Below, piece by piece: positions 10,317 through 18,820 of a stretch of 64,000 bases of DNA (its first letter is position 1; each line of letters opens with the position of its first letter). Origin of the DNA: Streptomyces antibioticus (GTDB lineage Bacteria; Actinomycetota; Actinomycetes; Streptomycetales; Streptomycetaceae); assembly GCF_001514065.1 (NCBI RefSeq), contig NZ_KQ948431.1, forward strand, positions 263,434 to 327,433. The letters are read 5' to 3'. A program made the translations under genes and the position numbers. The notes under the pieces were generated by a model. The model made no database searches and was not told where the DNA came from. It saw only the letters and a list, made by a program, of their open reading frames with translations.

Positions 10317-11078
10317 TCAGACCGCCGACCAGCCGTTGTCCACGGCCAGCACCACGCCGTTGATGTTGCTCGCCGCGTCCGAGGCGAGGAACACGATCGC
10401 GGCGGCCTGTTCCTCCGGCTCGGAGACGCGGCCGACGTTGCCGAAGTAGGGGCCCAGCGCCCGCGGGCCGTGGGCCTCGCCGTCGATGTCGACGGCGAGC
10501 CCCGTCGCCGTGCCGCCCGGGGCGATGGCGTTGGTCCGGATGCCCTGGTCGCGGTACATCACGGCCAGGTTCTTGGTCAGGCCCACGACGCCGTGCTTCG
10601 AGGCCGTGTAGGCGGCGCCCGCGGCGCTGCCCCGCAGCCCTGCCTCGGACGCGGTGTTCACGATGGCGCCCTTGCCCGCCTTCAGCATGTGCGGCAGGAC
10701 GGCCCGGGTGAGCAGGAAGGGCGCGGTGAGGTTGACCCGGATGACCCGCTCCCACTCGGCGTCGCCGACGTCGGCCGCCGCCGACATCCGGTCCATGATC
10801 CCGGCGTTGTTCACCAGCACGTCCACACCCCCGAAGCGCTCCACGGCGGTCGAGGTCACGCGGTCGACGACGGCCTGCTCGCTCAGGTCGCCGGTGACGG
10901 CGACCGCGGTGCCGCCCGCCTCCTCGATCTCGCTGACGACCTTCTCCGCCGTCTCGGCGTTGAGATCCGCCACCACGACCTTCGAGCCCTCCGCGGCGAA
11001 GGCCACGGCGGCGGCCCGCCCGATGCCCGAGCCCGCTCCGGTGACGATGACGCTGCGTCCGTCGAGTCCAGTGGCCAT
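10317..11078 (-). CDS. SDR-family NAD(P)-dependent oxidoreductase
   Basis: A 253-residue classical short-chain dehydrogenase. The cofactor motif TGAGSGIG is at about 13-20, an acidic ADLNAE at the second strand favours NAD, NNAG is near residue 90, and the catalytic Y-x3-K is in YTASKHG (about 157-161). The C-terminus ends with the usual NGVVLAVDNGW. Sequence style resembles 3-oxoacyl-ACP reductase or glucose dehydrogenase-like SDRs; the substrate is unknown. It is divergent from a TetR regulator, and the shared 124-bp gap holds a strong inverted repeat, so TetR control is likely. Confidence 0.9.
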   Translation of the reverse strand: MATGLDGRSVIVTGAGSGIGRAAAVAFAAEGSKVVVADLNAETAEKVVSEIEEAGGTAVAVTGDLSEQAVVDRVTSTAVERFGGVDVLVNNAGIMDRMSAAADVGDAEWERVIRVNLTAPFLLTRAVLPHMLKAGKGAIVNTASEAGLRGSAAGAAYTASKHGVVGLTKNLAVMYRDQGIRTNAIAPGGTATGLAVDIDGEAHGPRALGPYFGNVGRVSEPEEQAAAIVFLASDAASNINGVVLAVDNGWSAV

Positions 11079-11124
11079 GGCGGTTCCCTGTCTGTGCGGC
11101 GAGTGTGCCTGGTGCCTTCACTCT

Positions 11125-11157
11125 ACGACTTAATGTCTGCGAGTGACATAAAGTCGT
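11125..11157. promoter_or_regulatory. TetR-type operator between SDR and TetR genes
   Basis: Two 13-bp arms, ACGACTTAATGTC and GACATAAAGTCGT, are separated by 7 nt and match at 12 of 13 positions. The site is midway in the divergent promoter region, as expected for a TetR autorepressor that also controls the SDR gene. Confidence 0.75.
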
Positions 11158-11202
11158 GGTGGAGAATTCGCGGCAGACGATCACTGCCGGCCGGAGGACG
11201 AC

Positions 11203-11841
11203 ATGACCGCAGCCCACGGACGCACGGGACGACCGCCGCTGACCGAGGAGCGCCGGGCCGAGATCCGGCTGGAGATCGCCCGGGCCGCGGTGGACCTGTT
11301 CGTCGGTCAGGGCGTGGCGGCCACCACCGGCGAACAGATCGGCCAGGCGGTCGGCGTCTCCGCCCGCACCGTGTGGCGCTACTTCCCGAGCAAGGAGAGC
11401 TGTGTACGGCCGCTGTTCTCGGCCGGGATCGACGTGATCGTCGACTGTCTGCGGGAGTGGGGCCCCGGGCAGCCCCTGGAGGAGATCCTCGACCCCGGGC
11501 TGGCCGCCGCCCCCGCCTTCGTCGCCGGTCCGGAGCGGGCGACGGTCGGGGCGCTCGTACGGCTGACCCGCACCGAACCCGGCCTGCGCGCGATCTGGCT
11601 CCAGACGTACGACGAGGCCGAACCGGCGTTCGCCCGTGCCCTGGGTGAGCGGGCCGGGCTGCCCGCGGACGATCTGCGGCCCACGATCCAGGCGGCGATG
11701 TTCAACGCGGCCCTGCGCGCGGCGGTGGAGCACTACGCCTGGCGCGTCGACGGTGAGGACGCAGACGCCGCGAGGGCGGAGGCCGAGCTGGCGGACACCA
11801 TGCGCTCGGCCCTCGCCCTCGCGGCGCGGGGTATCGCGTAG
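11203..11841 (+). CDS. TetR-family transcriptional regulator
   Basis: A 212-residue regulator. The N-terminal HTH spans about residues 15-60 (EIARAAVDLFVGQGVAATT, then a recognition helix VSARTVWRYFPSKESC). The rest is an alpha-helical ligand domain (TetR C-terminal type) with no diagnostic residues. GGAGGACGAC precedes the ATG. Divergent from the SDR gene and flanking the 33-bp operator; the ligand is probably the SDR substrate or product. It ends 3 bp from the convergent dhaM stop. Confidence 0.9.
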   Translation: MTAAHGRTGRPPLTEERRAEIRLEIARAAVDLFVGQGVAATTGEQIGQAVGVSARTVWRYFPSKESCVRPLFSAGIDVIVDCLREWGPGQPLEEILDPGLAAAPAFVAGPERATVGALVRLTRTEPGLRAIWLQTYDEAEPAFARALGERAGLPADDLRPTIQAAMFNAALRAAVEHYAWRVDGEDADAARAEAELADTMRSALALAARGIA

Positions 11842-11844
11842 TTC

Positions 11845-12255
11845 TCAGACCTTTCGGTACGTGTAGGCCTCCGCTGCCGCCGCCTCCACCGCCGCCAGGT
11901 CGGCGCCCGTCGACGCGGTGACGACCGCCGCGATCGCGCCCTCCACGAACGGGGCGTCCACCAGGCGGGTGCCGGCAGGGAGCTCGTCGCCCTCCGCGAG
12001 CAGCGCCTTCACCGTCAGCACGGCACTGCCCAGGTCGGTGAGGACGGCGACGCCCACCCCCCGGTCCACCGAGGTGGCGGCCGCGGCGATCAGCTCGGAG
12101 CTGGTGCCGAACCCACCGCCCTCGGTGCCGCCCGCCGGGGCGACGGGGACCTCCACGCCGCCCCCGGCCAGCCCCTTGGCCAAGGCCGCGACCGACGCCG
12201 CCACCTCCGCGCTGTGCGAGACCAGCACGATCCCGACGAGCTCGCCGTCACTCAC
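11845..12255 (-). CDS. dhaM: Dihydroxyacetone kinase phosphotransfer subunit DhaM
   Basis: A 136-residue protein with the EIIA-mannose-type fold. The phosphorylated His is in GIVLVSHSAEVA (about residue 14), and the GGFGTS and VLTDLGSAV strands are typical. DhaM passes phosphate from HPr of the PTS to ADP held in DhaL. This is the single-domain form, without the fused HPr/EI pieces of E. coli DhaM. The GTG start at 12255 overlaps the dhaL stop by 8 bp (GTGAGTGA), implying translational coupling. Confidence 0.9.
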   Translation of the reverse strand: MSDGELVGIVLVSHSAEVAASVAALAKGLAGGGVEVPVAPAGGTEGGGFGTSSELIAAAATSVDRGVGVAVLTDLGSAVLTVKALLAEGDELPAGTRLVDAPFVEGAIAAVVTASTGADLAAVEAAAAEAYTYRKV

Positions 12256-12847
12256 CGTTCGCCTCCGCGAGCGCCGCGACCAGCAATGACGACGACGTGG
12301 CCCCCGGGTCCTGGTGCCCGATGCTGCGCTCGCCCAGATAGCTCGCCCGGCCCTTGCGGGCCTGGAGCGGCGTCGTCGCCAGGGCGCCCTCCTCCGCGGC
12401 TGCCCGCGCGGCACCGAACCCGTCGCCGAGCGCGTCGACGGCCGGCACCAGTGCGTCGATCATGGTCTTGTCGCCGGGCGCCGCTCCGCCCAGGGCCATG
12501 ACGGCGTCCACCCCCGTACGGAAGGCGTCGGCGAACTGCCCCTCGCTCACCTCGGCATCATCCCCGAGCGCCTTGCCGGTGCGCCGCAGCAGCGTGCCGT
12601 ACAGCGGCCCCGACGCCCCGCCGACCGTGGAGATCAGCTGCCGTCCGGCGAGGACGAGGACCGCACCGGGGGTCGCCGGGGCCTCCTTCTCCAGTACGGC
12701 CGCGACGGCGTGGAAGCCGCGCTGGAGGTTGCTGCCGTGGTCGGCGTCCCCGATGGGGGAGTCGAGGGCCGTGAGCCGTTCCGCCTCACGGTCCACGGAC
12801 GCGGCGGTCGCCGTCATCCAACGGCGGAAGAAGTCGGCGTCGAGCAC
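12248..12847 (-). CDS. dhaL: Dihydroxyacetone kinase ADP-binding subunit DhaL
   Basis: A 199-residue DhaL-type protein. The magnesium-binding signature GDADHGSN is present near residue 30, with further family motifs VGGASGPLYGTLL and GDKTMIDALVPA. DhaL keeps ADP as a bound coenzyme, is rephosphorylated by DhaM and transfers phosphate to dihydroxyacetone on DhaK. GTG 12847 is chosen because AAGGAG is 6 nt upstream. Second gene of the dhaKLM operon, 38 bp after dhaK. Confidence 0.93.
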   Translation of the reverse strand: MLDADFFRRWMTATAASVDREAERLTALDSPIGDADHGSNLQRGFHAVAAVLEKEAPATPGAVLVLAGRQLISTVGGASGPLYGTLLRRTGKALGDDAEVSEGQFADAFRTGVDAVMALGGAAPGDKTMIDALVPAVDALGDGFGAARAAAEEGALATTPLQARKGRASYLGERSIGHQDPGATSSSLLVAALAEANGE

Positions 12848-12885
12848 TGGATCTCCTTGCGTGGTAGGTCGGTTGACGGTCCGGC

Positions 12886-13878
12886 TCAGACGCCCCAGCG
12901 CAGCCCCGCGGTCTTCACCGGTGCGTCCCACAGCCGCAGCGTCTCCTCGTCGATCTGGCACAGGGTGATCGAGGCGCCCGCCATGTCGAGGGAGGTGACG
13001 TAGTTGCCGACGAGCGTGCGGGCGATGGCCACACCGCGCTCGGTCAGCACCCGCTGCACCTCGGCGTTGAACCCGTACAGCTCCAGCAGCGGAGTCGCGC
13101 CCATGCCGTTGACCAGCAGCAGCACGGGGTTGCGCGGGCTCATGTCGTCGAGGATCGCGTTGACCGCGAAGTCGGCGATCTCCCGTGAGGTCATCATCGC
13201 CCGCCGCTCCCGGCCCGGCTCGCCGTGGATGCCGATGCCGAGCTCCAGCTCCCCGTCGGGCAGGTCGAAGGTGGGGCTGCCCTTGGCGTACGTGGTGCAG
13301 GCGCTGAGGGCGACGCCGAAGCTGCGGGAGTTCTCGTTGACCTGCCGGGCGATCGACTCCACGCGCTCCAGGGGCTGCCCCTCGTCGGCGGCGGCTCCGG
13401 CGATCTTCTCGACGAAGAGAGTGGCGCCGGTGCCGCGCCGGCCGGCGGTGTAGAGGCTGTCGGTGACGGCGACGTCGTCGTTGACCAGGACCTTCGCCAC
13501 CTGGATGCCCTCGTCCTCGGCGAGCTCGGCGGCCATGTCGAAGTTGAGCACGTCACCGGTGTAGTTCTTCACGATGAACAGCACGCCCGCGCCGCTGTCC
13601 ACGGCCGCCGCCGCCCGCACCATCTGGTCGGGCACGGGGGAGGTGAACACCTCGCCGGGGCAGGCCGCCGACAGCATGCCGGGGCCCACGAACCCGCCGT
13701 GCAGCGGCTCGTGCCCGGAACCGCCGCCGGAGACCAGGCCCACCTTCCCGGCCACGGGGGCGTCCCGCCGTACGATCACCCGGTTCTCCACGTCGACGGT
13801 GAGTTCGGGATGGGCTGCCGCCAGTCCGCGGAGCGCGTCCGCGACGACGGTCTCCGGGACGTTGATGAGCATCCGCAT
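12886..13878 (-). CDS. dhaK: Dihydroxyacetone kinase substrate-binding subunit DhaK
   Basis: A 330-residue protein, the normal DhaK length. Visible motifs are GGGSGHEPLHGGFVG (substrate pocket), VKNYTGDVLNF and GIGIHGEPG, where the His forms the covalent hemiaminal with dihydroxyacetone. AGGAGG 5 nt upstream sets ATG 13878; upstream sequence in the same frame is promoter. With dhaL and dhaM it forms the PTS-dependent dihydroxyacetone kinase, feeding dihydroxyacetone phosphate into glycolysis. The upstream gap (13879-14055) has a partial inverted repeat around 13908-13927 (ATACCTG ... CAGTAT) that may be an operator. No DhaR/DhaS-type regulator is adjacent. Confidence 0.95.
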   Translation of the reverse strand: MRMLINVPETVVADALRGLAAAHPELTVDVENRVIVRRDAPVAGKVGLVSGGGSGHEPLHGGFVGPGMLSAACPGEVFTSPVPDQMVRAAAAVDSGAGVLFIVKNYTGDVLNFDMAAELAEDEGIQVAKVLVNDDVAVTDSLYTAGRRGTGATLFVEKIAGAAADEGQPLERVESIARQVNENSRSFGVALSACTTYAKGSPTFDLPDGELELGIGIHGEPGRERRAMMTSREIADFAVNAILDDMSPRNPVLLLVNGMGATPLLELYGFNAEVQRVLTERGVAIARTLVGNYVTSLDMAGASITLCQIDEETLRLWDAPVKTAGLRWGV

Positions 13879-13976
13879 GGGTACCTCCTGGCCGAACGTG
13901 AACGGGATACCTGATGCATGCAGTATCGAACGTCCGGCGGAGAAGGTCACGACGTGGTGAGCCACCACCCCCATTG

Positions 13977-13990
13977 ACTGGTCCGTACCA
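13977..13990 (+). promoter_or_regulatory. DasR-like site upstream of the RICIN protein
   Basis: ACTGGTCCGTACCA matches the left half and the ACCA end of the DasR consensus (12 of 16 positions over the full site). A TTGACA-like -35 starts 5 nt downstream at 13996, so the site flanks the promoter of the secreted RICIN protein. Confidence 0.45.
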
Positions 13991-14055
13991 AACTCTTGAC
14001 ATGTCCATCTCTCACTTCTTAACTCACGCATTGAACTAAGCCCACAGGAGATGAC

Positions 14056-16245
14056 ATGCCAACCCCCCGAATCACCGGCCCGCGGGCCGCGGCCTGCCTG
14101 GCCGCCGCCCTCGCCGCCTCGATCCTCACCGGCCTCCAGCCCGCCGAGGCCGCGGCCGCCGCCCTGCCCACCGGCTGGGCCACGGTCGTCAACGCCGGCA
14201 GCGGCAAGTGCCTGGACGCCCGCTCGGCGGCGACCGTCAACGGCACCGCCGTACAGCAGTACGCCTGCAACAGCACCACCGCCCAGCAGTGGAGCTTCAC
14301 CGCCACCAGTGACGGCTACGTCCGGATCAACAACCGCAACGACCCTCAGCAGGTCGCCGACGTCAGCGATGTGTCCACCGCCGACAATGCGGCCGTGCAC
14401 CTGTGGACCTATGGCGGCGGCGCCAATCAGCAGTGGCTGCCCGTCGACGAGGGCGGCGGCGCCTACCACTTCGTCAACCGCAACAGCGGCAAGTGCCTCG
14501 ACGTCCCGGCCGCCTCCACGGCCGACAGCGTCCAGCTCGTGCAGTACGCCTGCAACGGCACGGCCGCCCAGCGCTTCCAGGTCGCGCCCGTGAGCACCGC
14601 GCCCGGCGATGTCGACCTCGGTCCGAACGTGGTCGTCTTCGACCCGTCGATGCCGTCGGCCACGATCCAGAGCCGCCTGAACCAGATCTTCCAGCAGCAG
14701 GAGACCAACCAGTTCGGCTCCCAGCGCTACGCCGTGATGTTCAAGCCCGGCACCTACAGCAACGACGTCAACGTCGGCTTCTACACGCAGGTGCTGGGGC
14801 TCGGGCAGTCACCCGACTCCGTCACCATCAACGGCGCGGTCCATGTCGAGGCCGACTGGTTCCCGCCGCAGAACGCCACTCAGAACTTCTGGCGCGGCGC
14901 CGAGAACCTCTCCGTCAACCCGACGGGCGGCACGGACCGTTGGGCGGTCTCGCAGGCCTCCGGCTACCGGCGCATGCATGTGCGGGGCAACTTGGAGTTG
15001 AGTGACGGCGGTTGGTCCAGCGGCGGCTTCATGGCCGACAGCAAGATCGACGGGCAGGTCCGCTCCGGCACCCAGCAGCAGTGGCTCACCCGCAACTCCC
15101 AGCTCGGCAGCTGGACGGGCTCCAACTGGAACATGGTCTTCGTCGGCAGCCAGGGCGTCCCGGGCAACAGCTTCCCCAACCCGCCCTACACCACGGTGAA
15201 CCAGACCCCGACCGTCCGCGAGAAGCCCTTCCTGTACGTCGACGCCGCGGGCGCCTACAAGGTGTTCGTGCCCGCGGTGCGCACCAACTCCTCGGCGACC
15301 AGCTGGGCGAACGGCAGCGCCCCCGGCACCTCGCTCGGCATCGACCAGCTCTACGTCGTCAAGCCGGGCGCGACCGCCGCGCAGATCAACGCGGCGCTGG
15401 CCGAAGGGAAGAACCTCCTGGTGACACCGGGCGTCTACCACCTCGACCAGACCTTGCGCGTGACCCGCCCGGACACCGTCGTGCTCGGCCTCGGACTCGC
15501 CACCTTCGTGCCCGACAACGGCGTCACCGCCATGACCGTCGCCGACGTCGACGGTGTGAAGCTCGCGGGCATCCTCTTCGACGCCGGCACCACCAACTCC
15601 CAGACCCTCGTGGAGATCGGCCCGGCAGGCGCCGCCGCCGACCACGCGGCCGACCCCACCTCGCTGCACGACGTGTACTTCCGCATCGGCGGCGCGGGCG
15701 TGGGCAAGGCCACCACCAGCCTCGTCGTCAACAGCGACGACGTCATCGGTGACCACATGTGGATCTGGCGCGCCGACCACGGCTCCGGCGTCGGCTGGAC
15801 CACCAACACCGCCGACACCGGACTGGTCGTCAACGGCGACGACGTCACCATGTACGGCCTGTTCGTCGAGCACTACCAGAAGCACCAGACGATCTGGAAC
15901 GGCAACGGCGGCCGGACGTACTTCTACCAGAACGAGATGCCCTACGACCCGCCCAACCAGGCCGCCTGGATGAACGGCTCCACACAGGGCTACGCCGCCT
16001 ACAAGGTCGCCAACTCGGTCACCAGCCACCAGGCCTACGGACTGGGCAGCTACTGCTACTTCAACGTCAACCCGAGCGTCACCGCGGAGCACGCCTTCGA
16101 GGTCCCCAACACCCCGAACGTGCGCTTCCAGAACATGGTGACCGTCTCGCTCGGCGGCACCGGGACGATCCGGCACGTGATCAACGACCGGGGCGGCCCG
16201 TCCAACTCCTCGACGAACGTGGCCAATCTGGTGAGCTACCCGTAA
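14056..16245 (+). CDS. Secreted RICIN-lectin / right-handed beta-helix protein
   Basis: A 729-residue secreted protein. Residues 1-35 are a signal peptide (RAAACLAAALAASILTGLQP). Residues about 40-175 form a RICIN beta-trefoil with QxW-type repeats (SGKCLDARSA, AQQWSF, NQQWLP, SGKCLDVPAA, AQRFQV), expected to bind galactose- or xylan-like sugars. The remainder (about 185-729) has the short repeating strands of a parallel beta-helix, as in pectate-lyase-like and GH55-like enzymes (GVYHLDQTLRV, DTVVLGLGLATF, NVRFQNMVTV). No catalytic set could be fixed, so activity on a plant or fungal polysaccharide is inferred. AGGAG 4 nt upstream sets the start. A dre-like site lies upstream and a strong hairpin terminates it. 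Confidence 0.8.
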   Translation: MPTPRITGPRAAACLAAALAASILTGLQPAEAAAAALPTGWATVVNAGSGKCLDARSAATVNGTAVQQYACNSTTAQQWSFTATSDGYVRINNRNDPQQVADVSDVSTADNAAVHLWTYGGGANQQWLPVDEGGGAYHFVNRNSGKCLDVPAASTADSVQLVQYACNGTAAQRFQVAPVSTAPGDVDLGPNVVVFDPSMPSATIQSRLNQIFQQQETNQFGSQRYAVMFKPGTYSNDVNVGFYTQVLGLGQSPDSVTINGAVHVEADWFPPQNATQNFWRGAENLSVNPTGGTDRWAVSQASGYRRMHVRGNLELSDGGWSSGGFMADSKIDGQVRSGTQQQWLTRNSQLGSWTGSNWNMVFVGSQGVPGNSFPNPPYTTVNQTPTVREKPFLYVDAAGAYKVFVPAVRTNSSATSWANGSAPGTSLGIDQLYVVKPGATAAQINAALAEGKNLLVTPGVYHLDQTLRVTRPDTVVLGLGLATFVPDNGVTAMTVADVDGVKLAGILFDAGTTNSQTLVEIGPAGAAADHAADPTSLHDVYFRIGGAGVGKATTSLVVNSDDVIGDHMWIWRADHGSGVGWTTNTADTGLVVNGDDVTMYGLFVEHYQKHQTIWNGNGGRTYFYQNEMPYDPPNQAAWMNGSTQGYAAYKVANSVTSHQAYGLGSYCYFNVNPSVTAEHAFEVPNTPNVRFQNMVTVSLGGTGTIRHVINDRGGPSNSSTNVANLVSYP

Positions 16246-16289
16246 AACCCGGCGATGGGAGGCGTGTGTTCGCTTGGTGAACAGTGATT

Positions 16290-16321
16290 CACCGGGGGCT
16301 GGTCAAGTGCAGCCCCCGGTG
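16290..16321 (+). terminator. Strong hairpin after the RICIN protein gene
   Basis: A perfect 11-bp stem CACCGGGGGCT / AGCCCCCGGTG with a 10-nt loop sits 45 bp past the stop and 40 bp before the next start. This is typical of a T-less Streptomyces terminator. Confidence 0.8.
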
Positions 16322-16360
16322 TGACACTCGGCGCATCACATGTCCTTCAAGGAGTCGTCG

Positions 16361-17890
16361 ATGAGCAGGAGCGAGTCTCCCGAGGCCGGTACGTCGGCCG
16401 GTGTGGTCCGCGGTCGCCGAGAAGCCGGTCTCGATGTCTTCCGCGGCATCCCCTACGCGCAGCCCCCGGTGGGGGAGGCGCGGTTCGCGGCGCCGCGGCC
16501 GGCCGAGCGGTGGGAGGGGGTGCGGGAGGCGACCGCCTTCGGACCACCGCCCCCGCAGGAGCCGTTCGTCCCCGACGCCCCTGCCGTCGCGCCCTGGTCC
16601 CTGCCGACGGGCGACGACTGGCTCACCGTCAACGTCTGGACACCCGAGGCGGACCCGGCGGCCCGCCGCCCGGTGATGGTGTGGATCTACGGCGGCGCCT
16701 ACAAGCTGGGCGCCGCCGACGACCCGACTTACGACGGCGGCCGGCTCGCCAGGGACGGGAACCTGGTCGTCGTCACCCTCAACTACCGGGTCGGCGTCGA
16801 GGGGTTCCTCCACATCGAGGGCGCTCCCGCGAACCGGGGGCTGCTGGACCAGGTCGCCGCACTGGAGTGGGTGCGTGACAACATCACCGCCTTCGGCGGG
16901 GACCCCGGCCAGGTCACCGTCTTCGGCGAGTCGGCCGGCGCCGGGTCCGTGGCCGCGCTGCTGGCCATGCCGCGAGCGCGCGGTCTCTTCCGCCGGGCGA
17001 TCGCACAGAGCGTGCCGGGCACGTACTTCTCGGACGCGCTGGCCCGGGACATCGGCGCGGCCCTCGCCGGGGAACTCGGGCTGCGCCCGACGGTCGCCGA
17101 CCTCGCGGGCGTGGACCCGCGCAAGCTGCCCGAGGCGGGGGCCGCGCTGGCCGGCCGGATGCGCGAGTTCCTGCCCCGGTGGGGCAAGGTCGCCCTCACC
17201 GCCACCCCGTACTCTCCGGTGGTCGACGGGGACGTCCTGCCGGTCGTGCCGTGGACGGCCCTGGCGGAGGGCGCGGCCCGGGATGTGGAACTGATCGTGG
17301 GGCACAACCGCGACGAGCACCGGCTGTTCCTGATGATGGGCGGGCTGCTGGGCAAGGTCGACGAGCCGCTGGCCTCGGCTGCGCTGGCCGCGTTCGGACC
17401 GGCACCCGACCCCGAACGGGCCTATCGCGCCGCGTTCCCGGAAGCCACGGCGGAGCAGCTCTTCGAACTCCTCCAGTCCGACTGGCTGTTCCGCATGCCC
17501 TCCCTCCGCCTGGCGGACGCGCAGACGATCGGCGGCGGTCGGGCACACTTCTACGAACTCACCTGGTCCGCCCCGGTCAACGGCGGCGCGCTCGGGGCCT
17601 GCCACGGCCTGGACGTCCCCCTGGTCTTCGGCCCGCAGGGCGGCGGACTCGGCAGCATGCTGATCGGCCCCGAGCCCACGCCCGAGACCGAACAGCTCTC
17701 CGCGTACGTACGGTCCGCCTGGACCGCCTTCGCGACCACCGGCGACCCCGGCTGGCCCGCGTACGACCCCGAGAACCGGCTCACCCGAGTCCTCGACACC
17801 GAACCGACGGTGACCGCCTACCCGGAGGAGACCTCGCGCCGGCTGTGGGACCGGCACGTCTTCGAGGCGCTGCCCCTGATCGCGGGCTGA
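16361..17890 (+). CDS. Type-B carboxylesterase/lipase family protein
   Basis: A 509-residue alpha/beta hydrolase of the cholinesterase-like family. The nucleophile elbow is FGESAGAGS (about residue 193), the oxyanion-hole region is VWIYGGAYKLG, the acid lies in GHNRDEHRLF and the catalytic His in GACHGLDVPLVFG. No signal peptide is seen, so it is intracellular. Substrates for this family include p-nitrobenzyl and other carboxylic esters. The start at 16361 is favoured over 16340 because AAGGAG lies 6 nt upstream. Monocistronic, placed after the terminator. Confidence 0.92.
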   Translation: MSRSESPEAGTSAGVVRGRREAGLDVFRGIPYAQPPVGEARFAAPRPAERWEGVREATAFGPPPPQEPFVPDAPAVAPWSLPTGDDWLTVNVWTPEADPAARRPVMVWIYGGAYKLGAADDPTYDGGRLARDGNLVVVTLNYRVGVEGFLHIEGAPANRGLLDQVAALEWVRDNITAFGGDPGQVTVFGESAGAGSVAALLAMPRARGLFRRAIAQSVPGTYFSDALARDIGAALAGELGLRPTVADLAGVDPRKLPEAGAALAGRMREFLPRWGKVALTATPYSPVVDGDVLPVVPWTALAEGAARDVELIVGHNRDEHRLFLMMGGLLGKVDEPLASAALAAFGPAPDPERAYRAAFPEATAEQLFELLQSDWLFRMPSLRLADAQTIGGGRAHFYELTWSAPVNGGALGACHGLDVPLVFGPQGGGLGSMLIGPEPTPETEQLSAYVRSAWTAFATTGDPGWPAYDPENRLTRVLDTEPTVTAYPEETSRRLWDRHVFEALPLIAG

Positions 17891-17909
17891 CCGGACCGCC
17901 GGGCAGGTC

Positions 17910-18260
17910 CTAGGCGCGGTCGCCCTTGGGCTTGCCCCGCTGGTCGGGGGTGCCGTGCGGGGGCGGGCTGTAAGGCTCCGGCGACGTCGTCGGCGACACC
18001 GGGGAACCGTGGCGCCCGGCCCGCTGCTCCGGGCGCAGCGCCTGGGGATCGCCGGACGTCGGTTCCGCGCCGGCGTCCAGCTGTTCCAGACGCGCGGTCA
18101 GCAGCTCGGTCACCGGGAGCCGGTCGGCGTGGGTGCGCTCGTAGGAGAGCAGCGTCTCCACCTCCTCCGGGGCCAGTGATCGCACGCGGCTCTCCAGGCC
18201 GCCGATGGGCAGATGGTCGTAGTCGGGCAGCGGCAGGGCGCTGCGGCCGCCGTCGGCCAT
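17910..18260 (-). CDS. Small conserved actinomycete protein with LPxPDYDxLPIGxL motif
   Basis: A 116-residue protein of unknown function. Its conserved core is LPLPDYDHLPIGGLESRVR followed by LAPEEVETLLSYERTHADR, a pattern seen in small actinobacterial proteins where the helix-turn-helix-like segment may bind a partner. The tail is Pro/Ser/Gly-rich and disordered. AGGGAAG 8 nt upstream supports ATG 18260. It is convergent to the esterase (19 bp apart). Confidence 0.7.
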   Translation of the reverse strand: MADGGRSALPLPDYDHLPIGGLESRVRSLAPEEVETLLSYERTHADRLPVTELLTARLEQLDAGAEPTSGDPQALRPEQRAGRHGSPVSPTTSPEPYSPPPHGTPDQRGKPKGDRA

Positions 18261-18364
18261 GGAACTCACTTCCCTGGGTGCTGTGCGCTGTACGGCCTGC
18301 GGCCGTGGATCCTCGGGGCCGTGCACTGTGCGGGCCCGCGGTCCACGGGCCCGCGACCGCCCGG

Positions 18365-18715
18365 CTACCCGCCGCCGAACGATCCGCTCTTGCCGTCGGT
18401 CCACCGGCGGCGGGCCTTCTCGGGCCCGGTCCGGGTGCTGCTGTTGCCGAAGGCGGGCATCTCGTGCGGGGTGATGCGGTGGTCGCTTCGCGGCACCTCG
18501 TCGGGCTCCCGGTTCTCCGCGACCTCACGGACGGGCCCGCCCTCCGGCAGCCGCGGCTGCTCCTCGGGGCTCGGCGGCGGAGGCTCCCGGCGACGGACGC
18601 GCGCGCCCATCCAGAAAGCGCCCAGCAGGAGGGCGACGACGACCAGGCCCGCCACGATCAGCCCGACGCCCAGGGCGCCGCGGCCCGCGGCCATCTCCAT
18701 CCATGCGCTAGTCAT
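18365..18715 (-). CDS. Small membrane protein (DUF6479-like)
   Basis: A 116-residue protein with a short N-terminus, one transmembrane helix at about residues 14-36 (GALGVGLIVAGLVVVALLL) and a cytoplasmic basic and proline-rich tail beginning ARVRRREPPPP and ending SGSFGGG. This layout matches small Streptomyces proteins grouped as DUF6479; the assignment is from memory of the pattern. The ATG at 18715 has only a weak ribosome site; ATG at 18700 or 18694 is possible. 104 bp downstream is the gene at 17910-18260, on the same strand. Function unknown. Confidence 0.6.
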   Translation of the reverse strand: MTSAWMEMAAGRGALGVGLIVAGLVVVALLLGAFWMGARVRRREPPPPSPEEQPRLPEGGPVREVAENREPDEVPRSDHRITPHEMPAFGNSSTRTGPEKARRRWTDGKSGSFGGG

Positions 18716-18820
18716 GATCCCGCGAGTACCCCCGGCGTCCGGTGTGAACCCGACCGCTCCGACCGGCGCAAATCTCCGGCGAGAGGGTTTGACCCGATCT
18801 GCGGCGGCTACCCGCGCGGT

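Noticed and set aside
17910-18404. Longer form of the LPxPDYD protein starting at 18404
   Set aside because: The added 48 residues are Arg/Pro-rich without a ribosome site; ATG 18260 has AGGGAAG.
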